NCBI GenBank assembly: GCA_022984795.1
Contig: JALIHJ010000049.1
Location: forward strand, 1 to 64,000
Origin: Fabrea salina
Taxonomy: Eukaryota; Ciliophora; Heterotrichea; Heterotrichida; Fabreidae
Direction: 5' to 3'
DNA length: 64,000 nt
The notes below the pieces were generated by a model. It had not been told where the DNA came from, searched no databases, and was given only the letters and a program-made list of their open reading frames with translations. Within the stretch, counting starts at the first letter, position 1. Each line of letters starts with the position of its first letter. The translations under genes and the position numbers were made by a program. Of this stretch, positions 54,907 to 64,000 are shown piece after piece.

Positions 54907-56667
54907 ATGGACACCCACTTGCTTTTTTTAACTGATGAAGAGTTTAAAAAACACAAAGAACACCAAAGTTCAGAAACCTATCAGTTCGAACTCAAAGAAT
55001 CAATTGAGTCTAAACAAGAAGACCAAGAGACTTCTGGAATCTATAGTAAAGTAGTTCAGAAATTAGGATTTGCTCTTGTGGATGGCAAGCTAGTTCCTAA
55101 AGTGCCCAAAAAACCTAAACTTCGCTTAAGTTCTACTCAAAAAGCCCTGAAGTGCAAAACTTCAAGGGAAAAAGAAAGGTCAAAGTCCCCAATTAAAAAA
55201 GTAACTCAAAAAAACACTTTGCCTAATATTCCAAAAACTGAAAGACTTCCATTAAGCAAAAAAACCCTTAAAAAGTACCTAAAGAAAACTCGAAAAGCCG
55301 TTCCTGGAGAACTCAGTACAAATCCCTCTGAGTCCTCCAAAAGCCTTTCACCCCAAAAGCCCAAAAGAACTCCTAACCGCCCAAAAAGGGAATCCATAGG
55401 AGACTTCTTACAACTTATGTACAAAAACAGCTCAGAGTATAAGTTAGACAGAGCTAATATATTCAAAGACGAAAAAAACAAAGCCCTTGTTCTTAAACTC
55501 TACCAAATGATGAGAAGAGACCCAGGAGAGATGTACAGAATAGTCAACAACCGCGCTCAAACCAAAACTCCAGAAATCAAGGATTGGAGTGACCAACACG
55601 AAGCAGTGTTTAAGTCTATAGTTTCCCGGTCGTTCAACTCTATAGCCAAAACTAAGAAGTTCGAAAAAGCCAAACACCAAGTCACTAAATCCACCAATAC
55701 ACTTCAGAGCCAGTGGAAGTACGATAAGCACTCTCCTTGGTTTAACGACCTAAACTCCCAGTGCCCTTCTACAAACTCCATTTCCAACATAAGCAGATTC
55801 CCCAAACCTGAAGAAGAAACTCCAGAGCAAAAGTTCAGTAAGTACTTAGAAAGACTCAGAGAAAAAACAGGAGAACCAGAAAAAACTTCTTTAGTTGCTT
55901 TGGAAAAAAAATCCAAGCACATAGACAAACTGAAGATGTTTGAAGACTCAGTAGCAGGGTTCCAGATGCAGCGTGTTTGGAAAACCAGCAAAAAAAACTT
56001 TGAAAAGGCTAAAGTAGCCCTGGCTGATCACATAATTGAAGAAAGCGAAAAGCAAGTAGAGAATGTTAACAAGCAAAGGTATTCTTACTTGTCTGCAAAA
56101 GTAGCTTACCAAAGAGCCAACTCAGAACTCGAAGCCAAACTCATGGAAAAAGCTGAGGTTAAAAGACAACAACTAAGAAAAAGACAAGTTCAGTTCCAAA
56201 GGGACTTAACTCTAACTAGGAACAGAGTCAGCAAACTCTACCCTGACTATAAATTAAAGCCCCGTAGAACTCTACTTAACACTGCCCATGCCTTAGGTTC
56301 TGCAGAGTTCCGCACAAGCATGATTCAACTAGGGTACTTGCCCTCAAGCTTCGAAGCCAAACCTCAAGCCCCTAAAACTCTAAAAGTCACTAAAGACCAG
56401 TTGCAAAAGTTCAACTCCAAAAGCATCCAAAACTTATCAGGACTCAACTTTACAGTCAAAAAACTCCAAAAGAACAAACCAGACACTCACTTAGCAGCTG
56501 GTAAGATCCAAGGACTCTTCAAAGGACTTTTATACCGAAAAAAGCAAACCAAAAAACTCCAAGCTACTCAAGGCATAGCTTGGACTATTAGTTGTTGCTT
56601 AAAAAAAGCTTTTATGAGAAAACTAAAGTCCAAGCACAAAGGAAAACTAGTTAGAGTTCTTTACTAG
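54907..56667 (+). CDS. IQ-motif, coiled-coil cytoskeletal-type hypothetical protein
   Basis: A 586-aa basic protein with a Lys/Pro/Ser-rich, probably disordered N-terminal third. A helical region spans about 290-440 (charged, repeated AK/EK patterns). Near the C-terminus AAGKIQGLFKGLLYRKK (about 538-554) is an IQ-like calmodulin-binding motif (IQxxxKGxxxR type), followed by a second hydrophobic-basic helix. No known domain otherwise. It is probably a cytoskeletal or basal-body-associated protein, inferred from composition and the IQ motif. Stop is TAG. Confidence 0.7.
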   Translation: MDTHLLFLTDEEFKKHKEHQSSETYQFELKESIESKQEDQETSGIYSKVVQKLGFALVDGKLVPKVPKKPKLRLSSTQKALKCKTSREKERSKSPIKKVTQKNTLPNIPKTERLPLSKKTLKKYLKKTRKAVPGELSTNPSESSKSLSPQKPKRTPNRPKRESIGDFLQLMYKNSSEYKLDRANIFKDEKNKALVLKLYQMMRRDPGEMYRIVNNRAQTKTPEIKDWSDQHEAVFKSIVSRSFNSIAKTKKFEKAKHQVTKSTNTLQSQWKYDKHSPWFNDLNSQCPSTNSISNISRFPKPEEETPEQKFSKYLERLREKTGEPEKTSLVALEKKSKHIDKLKMFEDSVAGFQMQRVWKTSKKNFEKAKVALADHIIEESEKQVENVNKQRYSYLSAKVAYQRANSELEAKLMEKAEVKRQQLRKRQVQFQRDLTLTRNRVSKLYPDYKLKPRRTLLNTAHALGSAEFRTSMIQLGYLPSSFEAKPQAPKTLKVTKDQLQKFNSKSIQNLSGLNFTVKKLQKNKPDTHLAAGKIQGLFKGLLYRKKQTKKLQATQGIAWTISCCLKKAFMRKLKSKHKGKLVRVLY

Positions 56668-56698
56668 AATTAATTAAGTATAATCATACAGGCGGTAA

Positions 56699-59002
56699 AT
56701 GGATTCAGACAAAGTGAATAGAGTCCCTTCGCTAGTAGAGAAACTCATAAAGCAAATCCTTCCTTCAAAATACATGCCGAGGTACCAAGCATACTGTTTG
56801 CGTTTGCTGTCATCTCGACTGTCACCTTCAGTTGTCCAAGAAGAAACCTCAGTGCGTGATTATATTCTTAAACGCTTGAATTCTTCACAAGCCACCAAGT
56901 TCCAGAACTTGTACCTAAGACTGCTTAAAAACAAACAACTCAAAAACAAGCACGCTGTGCTTTACTTGCTTAGCAAACTCGAAGCAGACAAAACCATAAG
57001 TATTCCTGGAACCCCTTTAGAAAGCATCGCTCCTAAAAAAAAAGAACCTAAAGCTCCAGAGATCTCTTACTCCGTTTCAAAACCCAAACAAGCACACCCT
57101 GTTGTGCACAACGAACTCATAAGGGACATTTTGTTTTCTTTCCAAGGAATTGAAGGCAGGTACATCAAGTTCTCAGTGCTAGAAGACGCCTTTTTAGTAG
57201 AAAGAGACGCTGACGTTAAAGAACCTGTCAAGAAGATGGTTGAAGAACTCTGTGAAATGGGGTGGCTTTACAGAAAGGTCACTAACTTCATCAACCAAAA
57301 CATAGAAGAAGAGTCTTTGGCAAGACAAAGTCTCTGTTACGCTTTTCAGTCAGAACTTACAGAGTACTACAGGCTAATAGCTTTACTGGAGCAACAACGC
57401 GAGGAACTTGGGTCTCTGAACCTAAGGAAACTTTACATGTGGTGTGTGGAACCACTTGAACGCATGAAGTGGCTAGGCATACTTGCAGACTCTTCAGAGA
57501 GCTTAAAAGGAGGCAGGTTGATTTCTTCGCTGTACATGTACTCACAAATTGGCAACCCAGCTGTGAACAGTCTTTTAACTAGAATTCTGGACGAAGTGTC
57601 AGTGTGCATTCTGAGCATGACTCAAAAGTGGATGTTGGAAGGCGAACTCGAAGACCCCTACAATGAGTTTTTTGTAGAACCTGACTTCATGGTGCCTGAT
57701 GACCAGCTGTGGACGCGTAAATATAGTTTAAAGGATGAAATGGTTCCAGCTTTTTTCGACGAAAACTTAGCCAACAAGATTTTATCTACAGGGAAAAGCA
57801 TTAACTTCTTAAGGAAGTGCTGTGAAGAAGAAGAGTGGAGTGCCCAAGCTCCTTTAGAAATGCCCAAGATCCACAACCTTTTTTCTTTGAAAGAGTGGGT
57901 TTTCAACACTGCCCAAGTCACAAACGCACAACTGATCAAGGTGCTTCTTGAAAAGTACAAGTTCAAAGGGCACTGCGACAGTCTCAGAAAGTACCTTTTG
58001 CTAGGACAGGGGGACTTCCACCACTACCTTATGGAACTCTTGTCGGAGACTCTTAACGAGAACGCCAAAAACATCTACAAACACAACCTTGTGTCAGTAC
58101 TTGAAAGTGCTATTAGGGCTTCTAACTTGCAGTTCGACGACGAAGAGTTCCTTTTGAGACTTGACGTAAAGCTTTTAGAGGCTTCTCCAGGCGACACAGG
58201 CTGGGACGTGTTTACACTAGACTACAAAGTAGAGTCCCCACTGATCACTATTTTCACTGGAGAAGTTATGGAGAACTACTTAAGGCTCTTCAAGTTCTTG
58301 TGGAGCATAAAACGAGTCCACTTCTTCATGAACAACTACCAAAGAACAAGAGAACTACTTGTGCTGGACCGGATGCCTGACATAAGGAAGTACCTTAGAA
58401 AGGCACAGCTTCTCAGACACGAAATCTCTCACTTCATAAACATTCTGACCAACTACTTAATGGTAGAAGTAGTTGACGGGTCTTGGGACACTTTCTGTTC
58501 TGACTTGCAAGAAGTAAGCGACTTGGACATGCTAATTCAAATCCACAAAAAGTTTTTGGACACTGTGACGGAAAGGGCCTTTCTTAAGTTCACAGAAGAA
58601 ACCGAAGCAGTTCACAAACAACTAAAGAGACTTTTAGAGTTGGCTGTGCGGTTTAAGTTCAGCCAGGATACTTTAATAAGTTCAGTAGTGGACGAGTACG
58701 ATAGGAGGCTTAAATACCAAGACATGCACTTAGAAGGAATAGAAAACCTAGACGACGAAACTGTGTCCAGAGTGTCCCAAGAAAGCATATTTGACATCCA
58801 GCAAATATCAGAGCACTTCTCAGAAGGCATAGTTCGCTTTATTGAAAAGCTCAATGAAACTGACCGGAACTACTTAAAGATGCTAGCTCTTCGACTTGAC
58901 TTTAACGAGTACTACTCCAACTCACACGACAGCTTCACTGAAAACTCTCCGCCTCAATTCAAAAAAAACCTAAGGTACGGCAACCCAAGAGACGACTTTT
59001 AA
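56699..59002 (+). CDS. TUBGCP3: Gamma-tubulin complex component 3 (GCP3/Spc98)
   Basis: A 767-aa protein. GRIP1 motif: NELIRDILFSFQGIEGRYIKF (about 140-160), LCEMGWLYRKVTNFI and LTEYYRLIALL. GELEDPYNEFFV follows, then LWTRKYSLKDEMVPAFF and ILSTGKSINFLRKCC, all GCP3-type. The C-terminal GRIP2 domain (about 470-740) has YKVESPLITIFT, YLRLFKFLWSIKRVHF and HEISHFINILTNYLMVEVVDGSWDTF. GCP3 with GCP2 and gamma-tubulin nucleates microtubules at basal bodies and the cortex. It is shorter than human GCP3 (907 aa), mainly at the N-terminus. 9 nt separate its stop from the ribosome recycling factor gene. Confidence 0.95.
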   Translation: MDSDKVNRVPSLVEKLIKQILPSKYMPRYQAYCLRLLSSRLSPSVVQEETSVRDYILKRLNSSQATKFQNLYLRLLKNKQLKNKHAVLYLLSKLEADKTISIPGTPLESIAPKKKEPKAPEISYSVSKPKQAHPVVHNELIRDILFSFQGIEGRYIKFSVLEDAFLVERDADVKEPVKKMVEELCEMGWLYRKVTNFINQNIEEESLARQSLCYAFQSELTEYYRLIALLEQQREELGSLNLRKLYMWCVEPLERMKWLGILADSSESLKGGRLISSLYMYSQIGNPAVNSLLTRILDEVSVCILSMTQKWMLEGELEDPYNEFFVEPDFMVPDDQLWTRKYSLKDEMVPAFFDENLANKILSTGKSINFLRKCCEEEEWSAQAPLEMPKIHNLFSLKEWVFNTAQVTNAQLIKVLLEKYKFKGHCDSLRKYLLLGQGDFHHYLMELLSETLNENAKNIYKHNLVSVLESAIRASNLQFDDEEFLLRLDVKLLEASPGDTGWDVFTLDYKVESPLITIFTGEVMENYLRLFKFLWSIKRVHFFMNNYQRTRELLVLDRMPDIRKYLRKAQLLRHEISHFINILTNYLMVEVVDGSWDTFCSDLQEVSDLDMLIQIHKKFLDTVTERAFLKFTEETEAVHKQLKRLLELAVRFKFSQDTLISSVVDEYDRRLKYQDMHLEGIENLDDETVSRVSQESIFDIQQISEHFSEGIVRFIEKLNETDRNYLKMLALRLDFNEYYSNSHDSFTENSPPQFKKNLRYGNPRDDF

Positions 59003-59011
59003 TGTTAAATA

Positions 59012-59701
59012 ATGGCATTCAGACTAGCTAGGTGTCTTAGCAAAATACGCTTTAGCGCTCCTTCTTTGTGGCCAGTTCCAAGCACTCGTCTTTTTGCAAA
59101 GGGAAAAGGCGGCCGTAGGGAAAAAATCACCAACAGAGACCCCAACCCAGAACTCCTTCCACCTGAGTTTGACTTCGACAACCTCAGGAGCGAAATGGAA
59201 GCTACTATGGAGTGGCTCCACAACCAACTAGAAAAAGTCAAACTAGGAAGGGGAGACCCCCGGGTTTTCGACAACGTGACTGTTCACTCTAAAAAAACTA
59301 TCCTTTCAAACATCGCCCAGATAATTCCTCGCTCTGCCAACGAACTAGTAGTTAAGCCTTTTGACTCCAAAGACTTAGACGACGTCCTTACAGCACTCAG
59401 TGCCAGTGACTTAAATGTCACAGCACGCAAAGACGCCCAAGGACTAGTTCAAGTCACCATTCCTAAGCCTACACAAGAACTCCGTAATGAACTTATCAAG
59501 CAAGTTAAAAACTACGGAGAACAAGCCAAGAACTCTGTTAGAAGGCACAGGCAAAGTGGCATCAAAATGATTAAAGACATGAAAGAACTTTCTAAGGACG
59601 AAAACAGGGATTGGCAAAACGAAGTCCAGAAAGTGCATGACGAGTTCGTCAAAAAGATCGAAGAGCTTATTAAATCTAAAGAAACCTCAATAAATTCTTA
59701 A
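59012..59701 (+). CDS. MRRF: Mitochondrial ribosome recycling factor
   Basis: A 229-aa protein. The N-terminal 40 residues are basic without acids (MAFRLARCLSKIRFSAPSLW), a clear mitochondrial presequence. The rest is an RRF fold: helix MEATMEWLHNQLEKVKLGRGDPRVFDNVTV, the beta-rich domain (about 85-150, NELVVKPFDSKDLDDVLTAL, GLVQVTIPKPTQE) and the long C-terminal helices with RRHRQSGIKMIKDM. With EF-G2 it splits mitochondrial ribosomes after termination. Confidence 0.95.
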   Translation: MAFRLARCLSKIRFSAPSLWPVPSTRLFAKGKGGRREKITNRDPNPELLPPEFDFDNLRSEMEATMEWLHNQLEKVKLGRGDPRVFDNVTVHSKKTILSNIAQIIPRSANELVVKPFDSKDLDDVLTALSASDLNVTARKDAQGLVQVTIPKPTQELRNELIKQVKNYGEQAKNSVRRHRQSGIKMIKDMKELSKDENRDWQNEVQKVHDEFVKKIEELIKSKETSINS

Positions 59702-59860
59702 ATGCTTTTAATGAACACTTGGAAACTGGAGGGATTTTTGCGTTGAGGACAGTGGTCAACTGTGCCTAGTCGTAAAAGAGTTAAAGACTTATGAACTCAT
59801 ACACTCCCCAAAAGAAGAACAATAATTTAAATAACGATTAAAGCCAGTTTCCTTATAAAG
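59702..59860. other. Intergenic spacer (159 nt)
   Basis: This spacer lies between the recycling factor and kinase genes, both on the plus strand. It is AT-rich near the kinase ATG. No ORF was recognised; it probably contains the kinase promoter. Confidence 0.4.
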
Positions 59861-61054
59861 ATGAAACACCATTGCCTTCGGATGAATCGGGACAAACTGA
59901 TACTTCACAAATCCAATGTCAGAGACCACTACCACATAAGCCGGGACAAACTTGGGGAAGGCAGCTTCGGAATCGTGAAAAGAGCTACCAAAATTTCTGA
60001 TGGGTCTCTTAGAGCTCTTAAAATCATTCCAAAGCGCAGCCAAAAACAAAACACAGAAGCAAGCGTTTTAAGACTCCTGGACCACCCTAATGTGGCTAAA
60101 CTCTACGAAAGTTTTGAAGACAAACGCTACGACTACCTTGTTCTGGAACTTTGCGAAGGCGAAGAACTACTGGATAAAATAATAGGCATAGGGCAATTCA
60201 ATGAAGCCTACGCCTCTTGCATAGCCGAGCAAATGCTTCAAGCTACTGCTCACATGCACTACAAAGGAGTGATCCACAGAGACTTAAAGCCTGAAAACTT
60301 TATTTTTCTGAAAGACTCTCCAAACTCCCCAATAAAGCTCATAGACTTTGGATTAGCTACAGTAAAGTACCCAGATGCTAAATTAAGCAGTAAAACTGGG
60401 AACTGCTACTATATAGCTCCTGAAGTTTTAAAAGGAGACTATGACGAAAAGTGTGATGTCTGGAGTTTAGGTGTTATTCTGTACACTATGCTTACTGGCT
60501 TTTCTCCTTTTGAAGGAGAAAGTGAAGCTGAAGTTTTAAGCAGCATTGAAAAAGGCCAAGTTGACTTTGAAGCAGCTGAACTAAAAGACTTGTCCAACGA
60601 GGCAAAAGACCTTTTGGGGAAGTTACTTGAATACGATCCCCAAAAAAGGATTTCAGCTGCTGAAGCACTCAAACACAAATGGATCTCCCAAAACAAGCAC
60701 CCAGAGCCAGTCTGCCTAAATACTGAAAACTTAATTCAGTATAATAAATCCGATGCTAAAGAAAAAACACTTATGAACTACTTTGCCTTGCAAGCTAGCC
60801 ACGAAGAAGTCGCTGAGATCATCGACAGTTTCAAAGTTCTGGACAAGAACTCCAACGGAGTGCTTAGCTTGCTTGACATTGAAAAAGCTTGTTCTGACGG
60901 AGAAGTATTGTGGGAAGACTTTTTAGAACTGAAGAAACTGGCTTGTTGCAGCTCAGAAATAAGCTTTACTTCTTTTATAGCAGCCAACCTTCAAAAACAG
61001 CTGTACCAGGACAATAATTTTAGCTTAATTGAGCTAAAAACACTTAACTATTAA
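59861..61054 (+). CDS. CDPK/CaMK-like protein kinase with reduced EF-hand region
   Basis: A 397-aa protein. The kinase domain (about 27-275) has LGEGSFGIVKRA, catalytic Lys in ALKIIPK, HRDLKPENF, DFGLA, APEVLKG and the CaMK-type CDVWSLGVILYTMLTGFSPF. A junction-like segment (about 290-325, including YNKSDAKEKTLMNYFA) and a short C-terminal region follow, as in ciliate and plant Ca-dependent kinases. Normal CDPKs carry four EF-hands; here only one recognisable loop remains (DKNSNGVLSLLD, ending Asp rather than Glu), and the total length is about 100 aa short. Ca control may be weakened or lost. It converges on a small gene with 27 nt between stops. Confidence 0.9.
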   Translation: MKHHCLRMNRDKLILHKSNVRDHYHISRDKLGEGSFGIVKRATKISDGSLRALKIIPKRSQKQNTEASVLRLLDHPNVAKLYESFEDKRYDYLVLELCEGEELLDKIIGIGQFNEAYASCIAEQMLQATAHMHYKGVIHRDLKPENFIFLKDSPNSPIKLIDFGLATVKYPDAKLSSKTGNCYYIAPEVLKGDYDEKCDVWSLGVILYTMLTGFSPFEGESEAEVLSSIEKGQVDFEAAELKDLSNEAKDLLGKLLEYDPQKRISAAEALKHKWISQNKHPEPVCLNTENLIQYNKSDAKEKTLMNYFALQASHEEVAEIIDSFKVLDKNSNGVLSLLDIEKACSDGEVLWEDFLELKKLACCSSEISFTSFIAANLQKQLYQDNNFSLIELKTLNY

Positions 61055-61081
61055 GTATACTAGTTACAATATTCTTTAAGA

Positions 61082-61423
61082 TTAGTTATTCTGGCTTAGT
61101 AATTGGTCTGTACGCATGATTAAGAATCCAAAGCCTTTTTTAGAATTCAAATTGTTGTTTGAAAAGATATGTTTTACTTTGCTTTTGGTCTTTGAGGGGA
61201 AGTACTTCCTTACAATAGCTCTTTTGTTTTTGCTTGAAAGGAAGTCTGTGACAGCAACTCCGTCAGACTTAAAGCCCTTAGGCTTTAAACAGATTTCTCT
61301 TTTCCAAGATGGAAGCGACAGTACTTCGTCAGTAGGGGAATCAAAAAGAACTAAGTTGGTTTTCTTCGAGAAAGTTCTTTTAATAGGCGGAATTTTCAAG
61401 AGAGGAAGGTTTCCTTTGTCCAT
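61082..61423 (-). CDS. Small basic hypothetical protein
   Basis: A 113-aa protein, starting at ATG 61423 (MDKGNLPLLK); the frame is open further upstream but runs into the next coding region. It is rich in Lys, Ser and Phe (LFDSPTDEVLSLPSWKREI, KYFPSKTKSKVKHIF). No domain, signal peptide or membrane helix was recognised. It lies 53 nt downstream of the second polycystin-like gene's stop. Confidence 0.5.
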   Translation of the reverse strand: MDKGNLPLLKIPPIKRTFSKKTNLVLFDSPTDEVLSLPSWKREICLKPKGFKSDGVAVTDFLSSKNKRAIVRKYFPSKTKSKVKHIFSNNNLNSKKGFGFLIMRTDQLLSQNN

Positions 61424-61476
61424 AAGTGCTTTAAATAGAAATATCAGAACGGTTAAAGATGTTTTAGTTAAAGATG

Positions 61477-64000
61477 TTACTTGAAGATTAAGAACTTTAA
61501 GAGGGCTCTTAGAGTTTGGGATAGTAGTACCTCTAGAGCCACTCCTGATAGGCAGATACAAGCCCATATTTGAGACCAAACGCCACAAATTTCTGAGCAT
61601 AAGTACCCAGAGAATCCCAAAGCAATGCCACCAATAATCAAACACCCAACTGTAACTCCCACAGCAGAACCCTTACTTCTAGCAAGTTTCAAAACTACTT
61701 CGATAACCCCCATAAACACCAAACAGATTCCCATCGCCAGAAGTAATGTCTTTGCTTCTTCAAAACTTAAATCAAAAAGGTCTTTGTCTTCAGAGTCGGT
61801 GTCTTCTAAAAGCCACATTGCTCCTCCAATTAGGGCGCCCAAAACCATAAACTCCATTGCTAGCAAAGCTGAATACAAACTTCTAATAGGAGTATCCTTA
61901 ACAAATAAACCAAAGGTCAGATGGTTCTGCATGAAGGTTTTTGATTTTTTTAGTTCAGTGTTAATAGGTTCTGGGACTCCGTTTTCTTCTTCGCTAACTT
62001 TTTCGTTGTTGGTCGTGTGGACATAAGAGTCTTCGTTGTTTGTGAAAGTTATGTCTTTTACAGGGACTACTGCTGACTGTTCTTTGACTTTGTCAGTTTT
62101 TGAGAACTTAAAGGCAAGGACAATTCCCAAAACAAACAATATAGACAACATATATAAGGGGTAAAAAGACTTTGAGCATCCTTCTTCTGAGTTTTTAGGT
62201 AGTGGTTGTTTAGTTTCTTCTTCTGCAGTCACTACTGACTCTGCTTTTTTAGGTTGCAAGCTGAAGGTTGAAGTGTGAGTCACATTTATAATGGCTGAGT
62301 TACTTCTGACTTCTGAGATTTGGCAGCCTTCTTCTACCCACTCTTCGTCTTTTAGGTATCCGCAGCTCCAGTTTCCAATGTTAGTATGGAAAGGAATCTC
62401 AATAATTATAGGCTCAGTTAGGTTGTTGAGAGAGTAAAGAGACCTGTCTTGAAGGTCTAAGTTGAATCCAGAGTAACTTCCTCCTTTGAAGAAGCTTAGG
62501 TCAACTATGTCTGAGTAGTTGCCTGCTTGTTTGTAACTGGTCAGTTCTATGTCTACAACGTCGTTTTCACCAAAGAGTAAATAATCTGGGAGAGTTAAAA
62601 TAGAGTCTGAGACTCTTTTGGAGAAATTCTTGAACTTTTTGGATACTTCAGTCATCCTGTAGGTAGTGATGTAGCCTATTTCAATGGTCTTTGGCTCATT
62701 TTCAGGAGTGGAGTTTTTAAAGTACTTGTTGAACACTTTGCTGATGAGTTCTTGGGTCTTCTTAAGTACTTTGTTGTTTAAGTTGAACTTTTCAGTCAGG
62801 CTTTTTGCACTGTCCATGAGTAGTTCAGTGTCTTCTTGGAGTATTTCTAGTTCGAAGTCCAGCATGGACAGGGCCAGGTCTACTAGTTCCAGAGTTTGAG
62901 ACTCGTTGGTGTTTTCTTCACTCATCATGGCTGAAATGGCTCCGATGGTGTTGCTGTAAGTAGCTTTATCAATGTCTTCTAGGTCCTGAGAGAACTCTTT
63001 GAGTTTAGACAGCATAGTTGTGATGGCTGCTTGTTCCAGTTCAAGACTCTCACAGTACATAAGCACAGTGCCAGGAATGAGTTCGGGGTCCTTGACGTCT
63101 TCCAGGAAGGCTTCTGAAACAGACTTCTCTTCCAGTCTCCTTCTGGAAACTGAACCTACAGTGAAGGACTCTTTGTAGTACTCACAACTCCACATTGAGT
63201 CACACACCATGGCAAAGAGGGTGTTGGTGCCAGGCAGTAACTTAGTAGTCACCTTGTTGGAGAGTCTGGGAGGAGCTAAGGGGATGTAGAAGCCGTGCCA
63301 CATAAGTCCAAAGGAGTAGAATAAGGGGTAGTCTTCTTCGTCACCGTCAAAACAGTCCACAATGCTAAGCTCAAACTCAGTGGAAAGAGCAGAACCTGTA
63401 GAAGGACTCATTTCCAAACCTCCTAAACAAGAAGGTCCTACGTTGGTGTTCCAGGGAATAGTCATTGCAAGGGAGCCTCCTGCTGGGCTAGAAAGAGTTA
63501 CTTGCCAACCGTAGTAAGAACCAGGAGACATTGAGTAGGCAGGGAAGTAGATGTAAGGGCTCTGCAGAGGAGTTGTAGGAGTGAGAGTAGGTCCTAACAC
63601 TTGGTTCCACTGAATGCTGTTTTCCAGGGAGCTCTGGACTGAAAGTGGAACTAAGAGTTCCCATTGGTGGTTAATTTTGAAAAGAGGTTTGGATATTTGG
63701 ATTTCTGTGTTACCCATCTCAACTACTTCTAGTTCCACACACTTCTCGGTCTTCTCTAGTGTCCTTGGAAACCTTCGCGCAGAAGTAGTAGAAGGCCCCA
63801 GGTCTTAGTTCCTCAGACTCAATTTGCAGTATAGACCCAGTTTGTTCAGTGTCTAGTAGCTGTTCTCCAGAAGTGCTTTCACAATAGTCTTTGCCAGGTT
63901 CAGTGCAAGTCCACTCAAACTCCAGTGAGCCTTGCGAGTTGTCTGGATCGTAGGACTCACTGGCGTCTAGTCTCAGGTCTTTTCCGTTGGAGATCTGTCC
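61477..64000 (-). CDS. Second polycystin-1/REJ-like receptor, 3' part, with a frameshift
   Basis: A paralog of the C-terminal third of the 2431-aa receptor (4997-12292), running off the window edge. The frame 61477-63738 encodes 753 aa from the beta region through the GAIN-like segment (CGYLKDEEWVEEGC), TM1 (LYMLSILFVLGIVLAF), the NHLTFGLFV motif and four more helices. Upstream of about 63750 the same protein continues in another frame (FYYFCAKVSKDTRE, matching the paralog) up to the window end. The shift is a 1-nt excess within GAAGACCGAGAAGTG compared with GAAGCCCAGAAGTG in the paralog. It is not explained by a 15-16-nt intron. It is therefore a pseudogene, a sequencing or assembly error, or a programmed shift; the intact downstream 753 codons favour an error or a very recent lesion. 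Confidence 0.7.

Noticed and set aside
61424-61645. Extension of the small gene at 61082 into the receptor paralog
   Set aside because: It overlaps the conserved C-terminus of the receptor in another frame; the ATG at 61423 gives a non-overlapping gene.
1-64000. tRNA, rRNA, CRISPR, transposon or virus-derived sequences
   Set aside because: No B-box-like motif, reverse transcriptase, transposase, integrase or capsid-like frame, terminal repeats or spaced repeat array was seen in the spacers or genes.

Overview
This window looks like macronuclear DNA of a heterotrich ciliate that uses the standard genetic code (a Stentor- or Fabrea-like organism). Three things in the sequence support that. Long, intact, nearly intronless eukaryotic genes are packed almost end to end on both strands. 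A textbook 15-nt spliceosomal intron (GTAAGTTACATTTAG, minus strand, 52964-52978) reunites a ClC channel with its second CBS domain, and 15-nt introns are the heterotrich hallmark. Of 41 genes about 34 stop at TAA, 5 at TAG and 2 at TGA, with no internal TGA read as Trp, which argues against Blepharisma or Condylostoma codes. The gene set also fits a ciliate: CDPK-like kinase, cyclic-nucleotide-binding protein, dynein-arm docking coiled coil, GCP3, LamG/furin/REJ surface proteins. The genus is inference.

Layout. 1-13.6 kb: a secreted LamG/Cys-rich protein, a Sey1/RHD3-like GTPase, a giant polycystin-1/REJ-like receptor (2431 aa) and a MitoPLD-like protein. 13.6-21.6 kb: a cNMP-binding protein whose stop codon overlaps the SLU7 start, a heme-type cystathionine beta-synthase, two cystatins, an ankyrin-DHHC palmitoyltransferase and a coiled-coil protein, the last four genes separated by only 2, 6 and 9 nt. 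21.6-29.3 kb: DENN protein, DnaJ, aromatic amino acid hydroxylase, MacB/LolD-type ABC ATPase, acylated EF-hand protein, outer-arm docking protein. 29.3-45 kb: VPS13, RNase T2, MTHFR, ALDH7, mitochondrial Lon and a second, tail-anchored CBS paralog. 45-52.7 kb: SRP72, a 2-TM protein, cyclin H, a tandem pair of Cys-rich unknowns, an EF-hand-like unknown, two C2H2 proteins and TMEM135. 52.7-64 kb: ClC channel, IQ/coiled-coil protein, GCP3, mitochondrial ribosome recycling factor, CDPK-like kinase, a small unknown, and the 3' part of a second polycystin/REJ-like gene that carries a 1-nt frameshift relative to the first copy.

The most striking property is compaction. Start codons of divergent genes lie 17 and 14 nt apart, convergent stop codons abut (0 nt, twice) or overlap (4 nt), and one tandem pair overlaps as TAATG. 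Promoters and 3' ends must therefore lie inside neighbouring genes, or some runs are co-transcribed. Methionine and homocysteine metabolism is represented three times (MTHFR and two CBS-family genes), but otherwise neighbours do not form obvious pathways. I saw no tRNA or rRNA gene, CRISPR array, transposon or virus-derived element. Several starts were moved to the first ATG because the longest open frame began at GTG or TTG.
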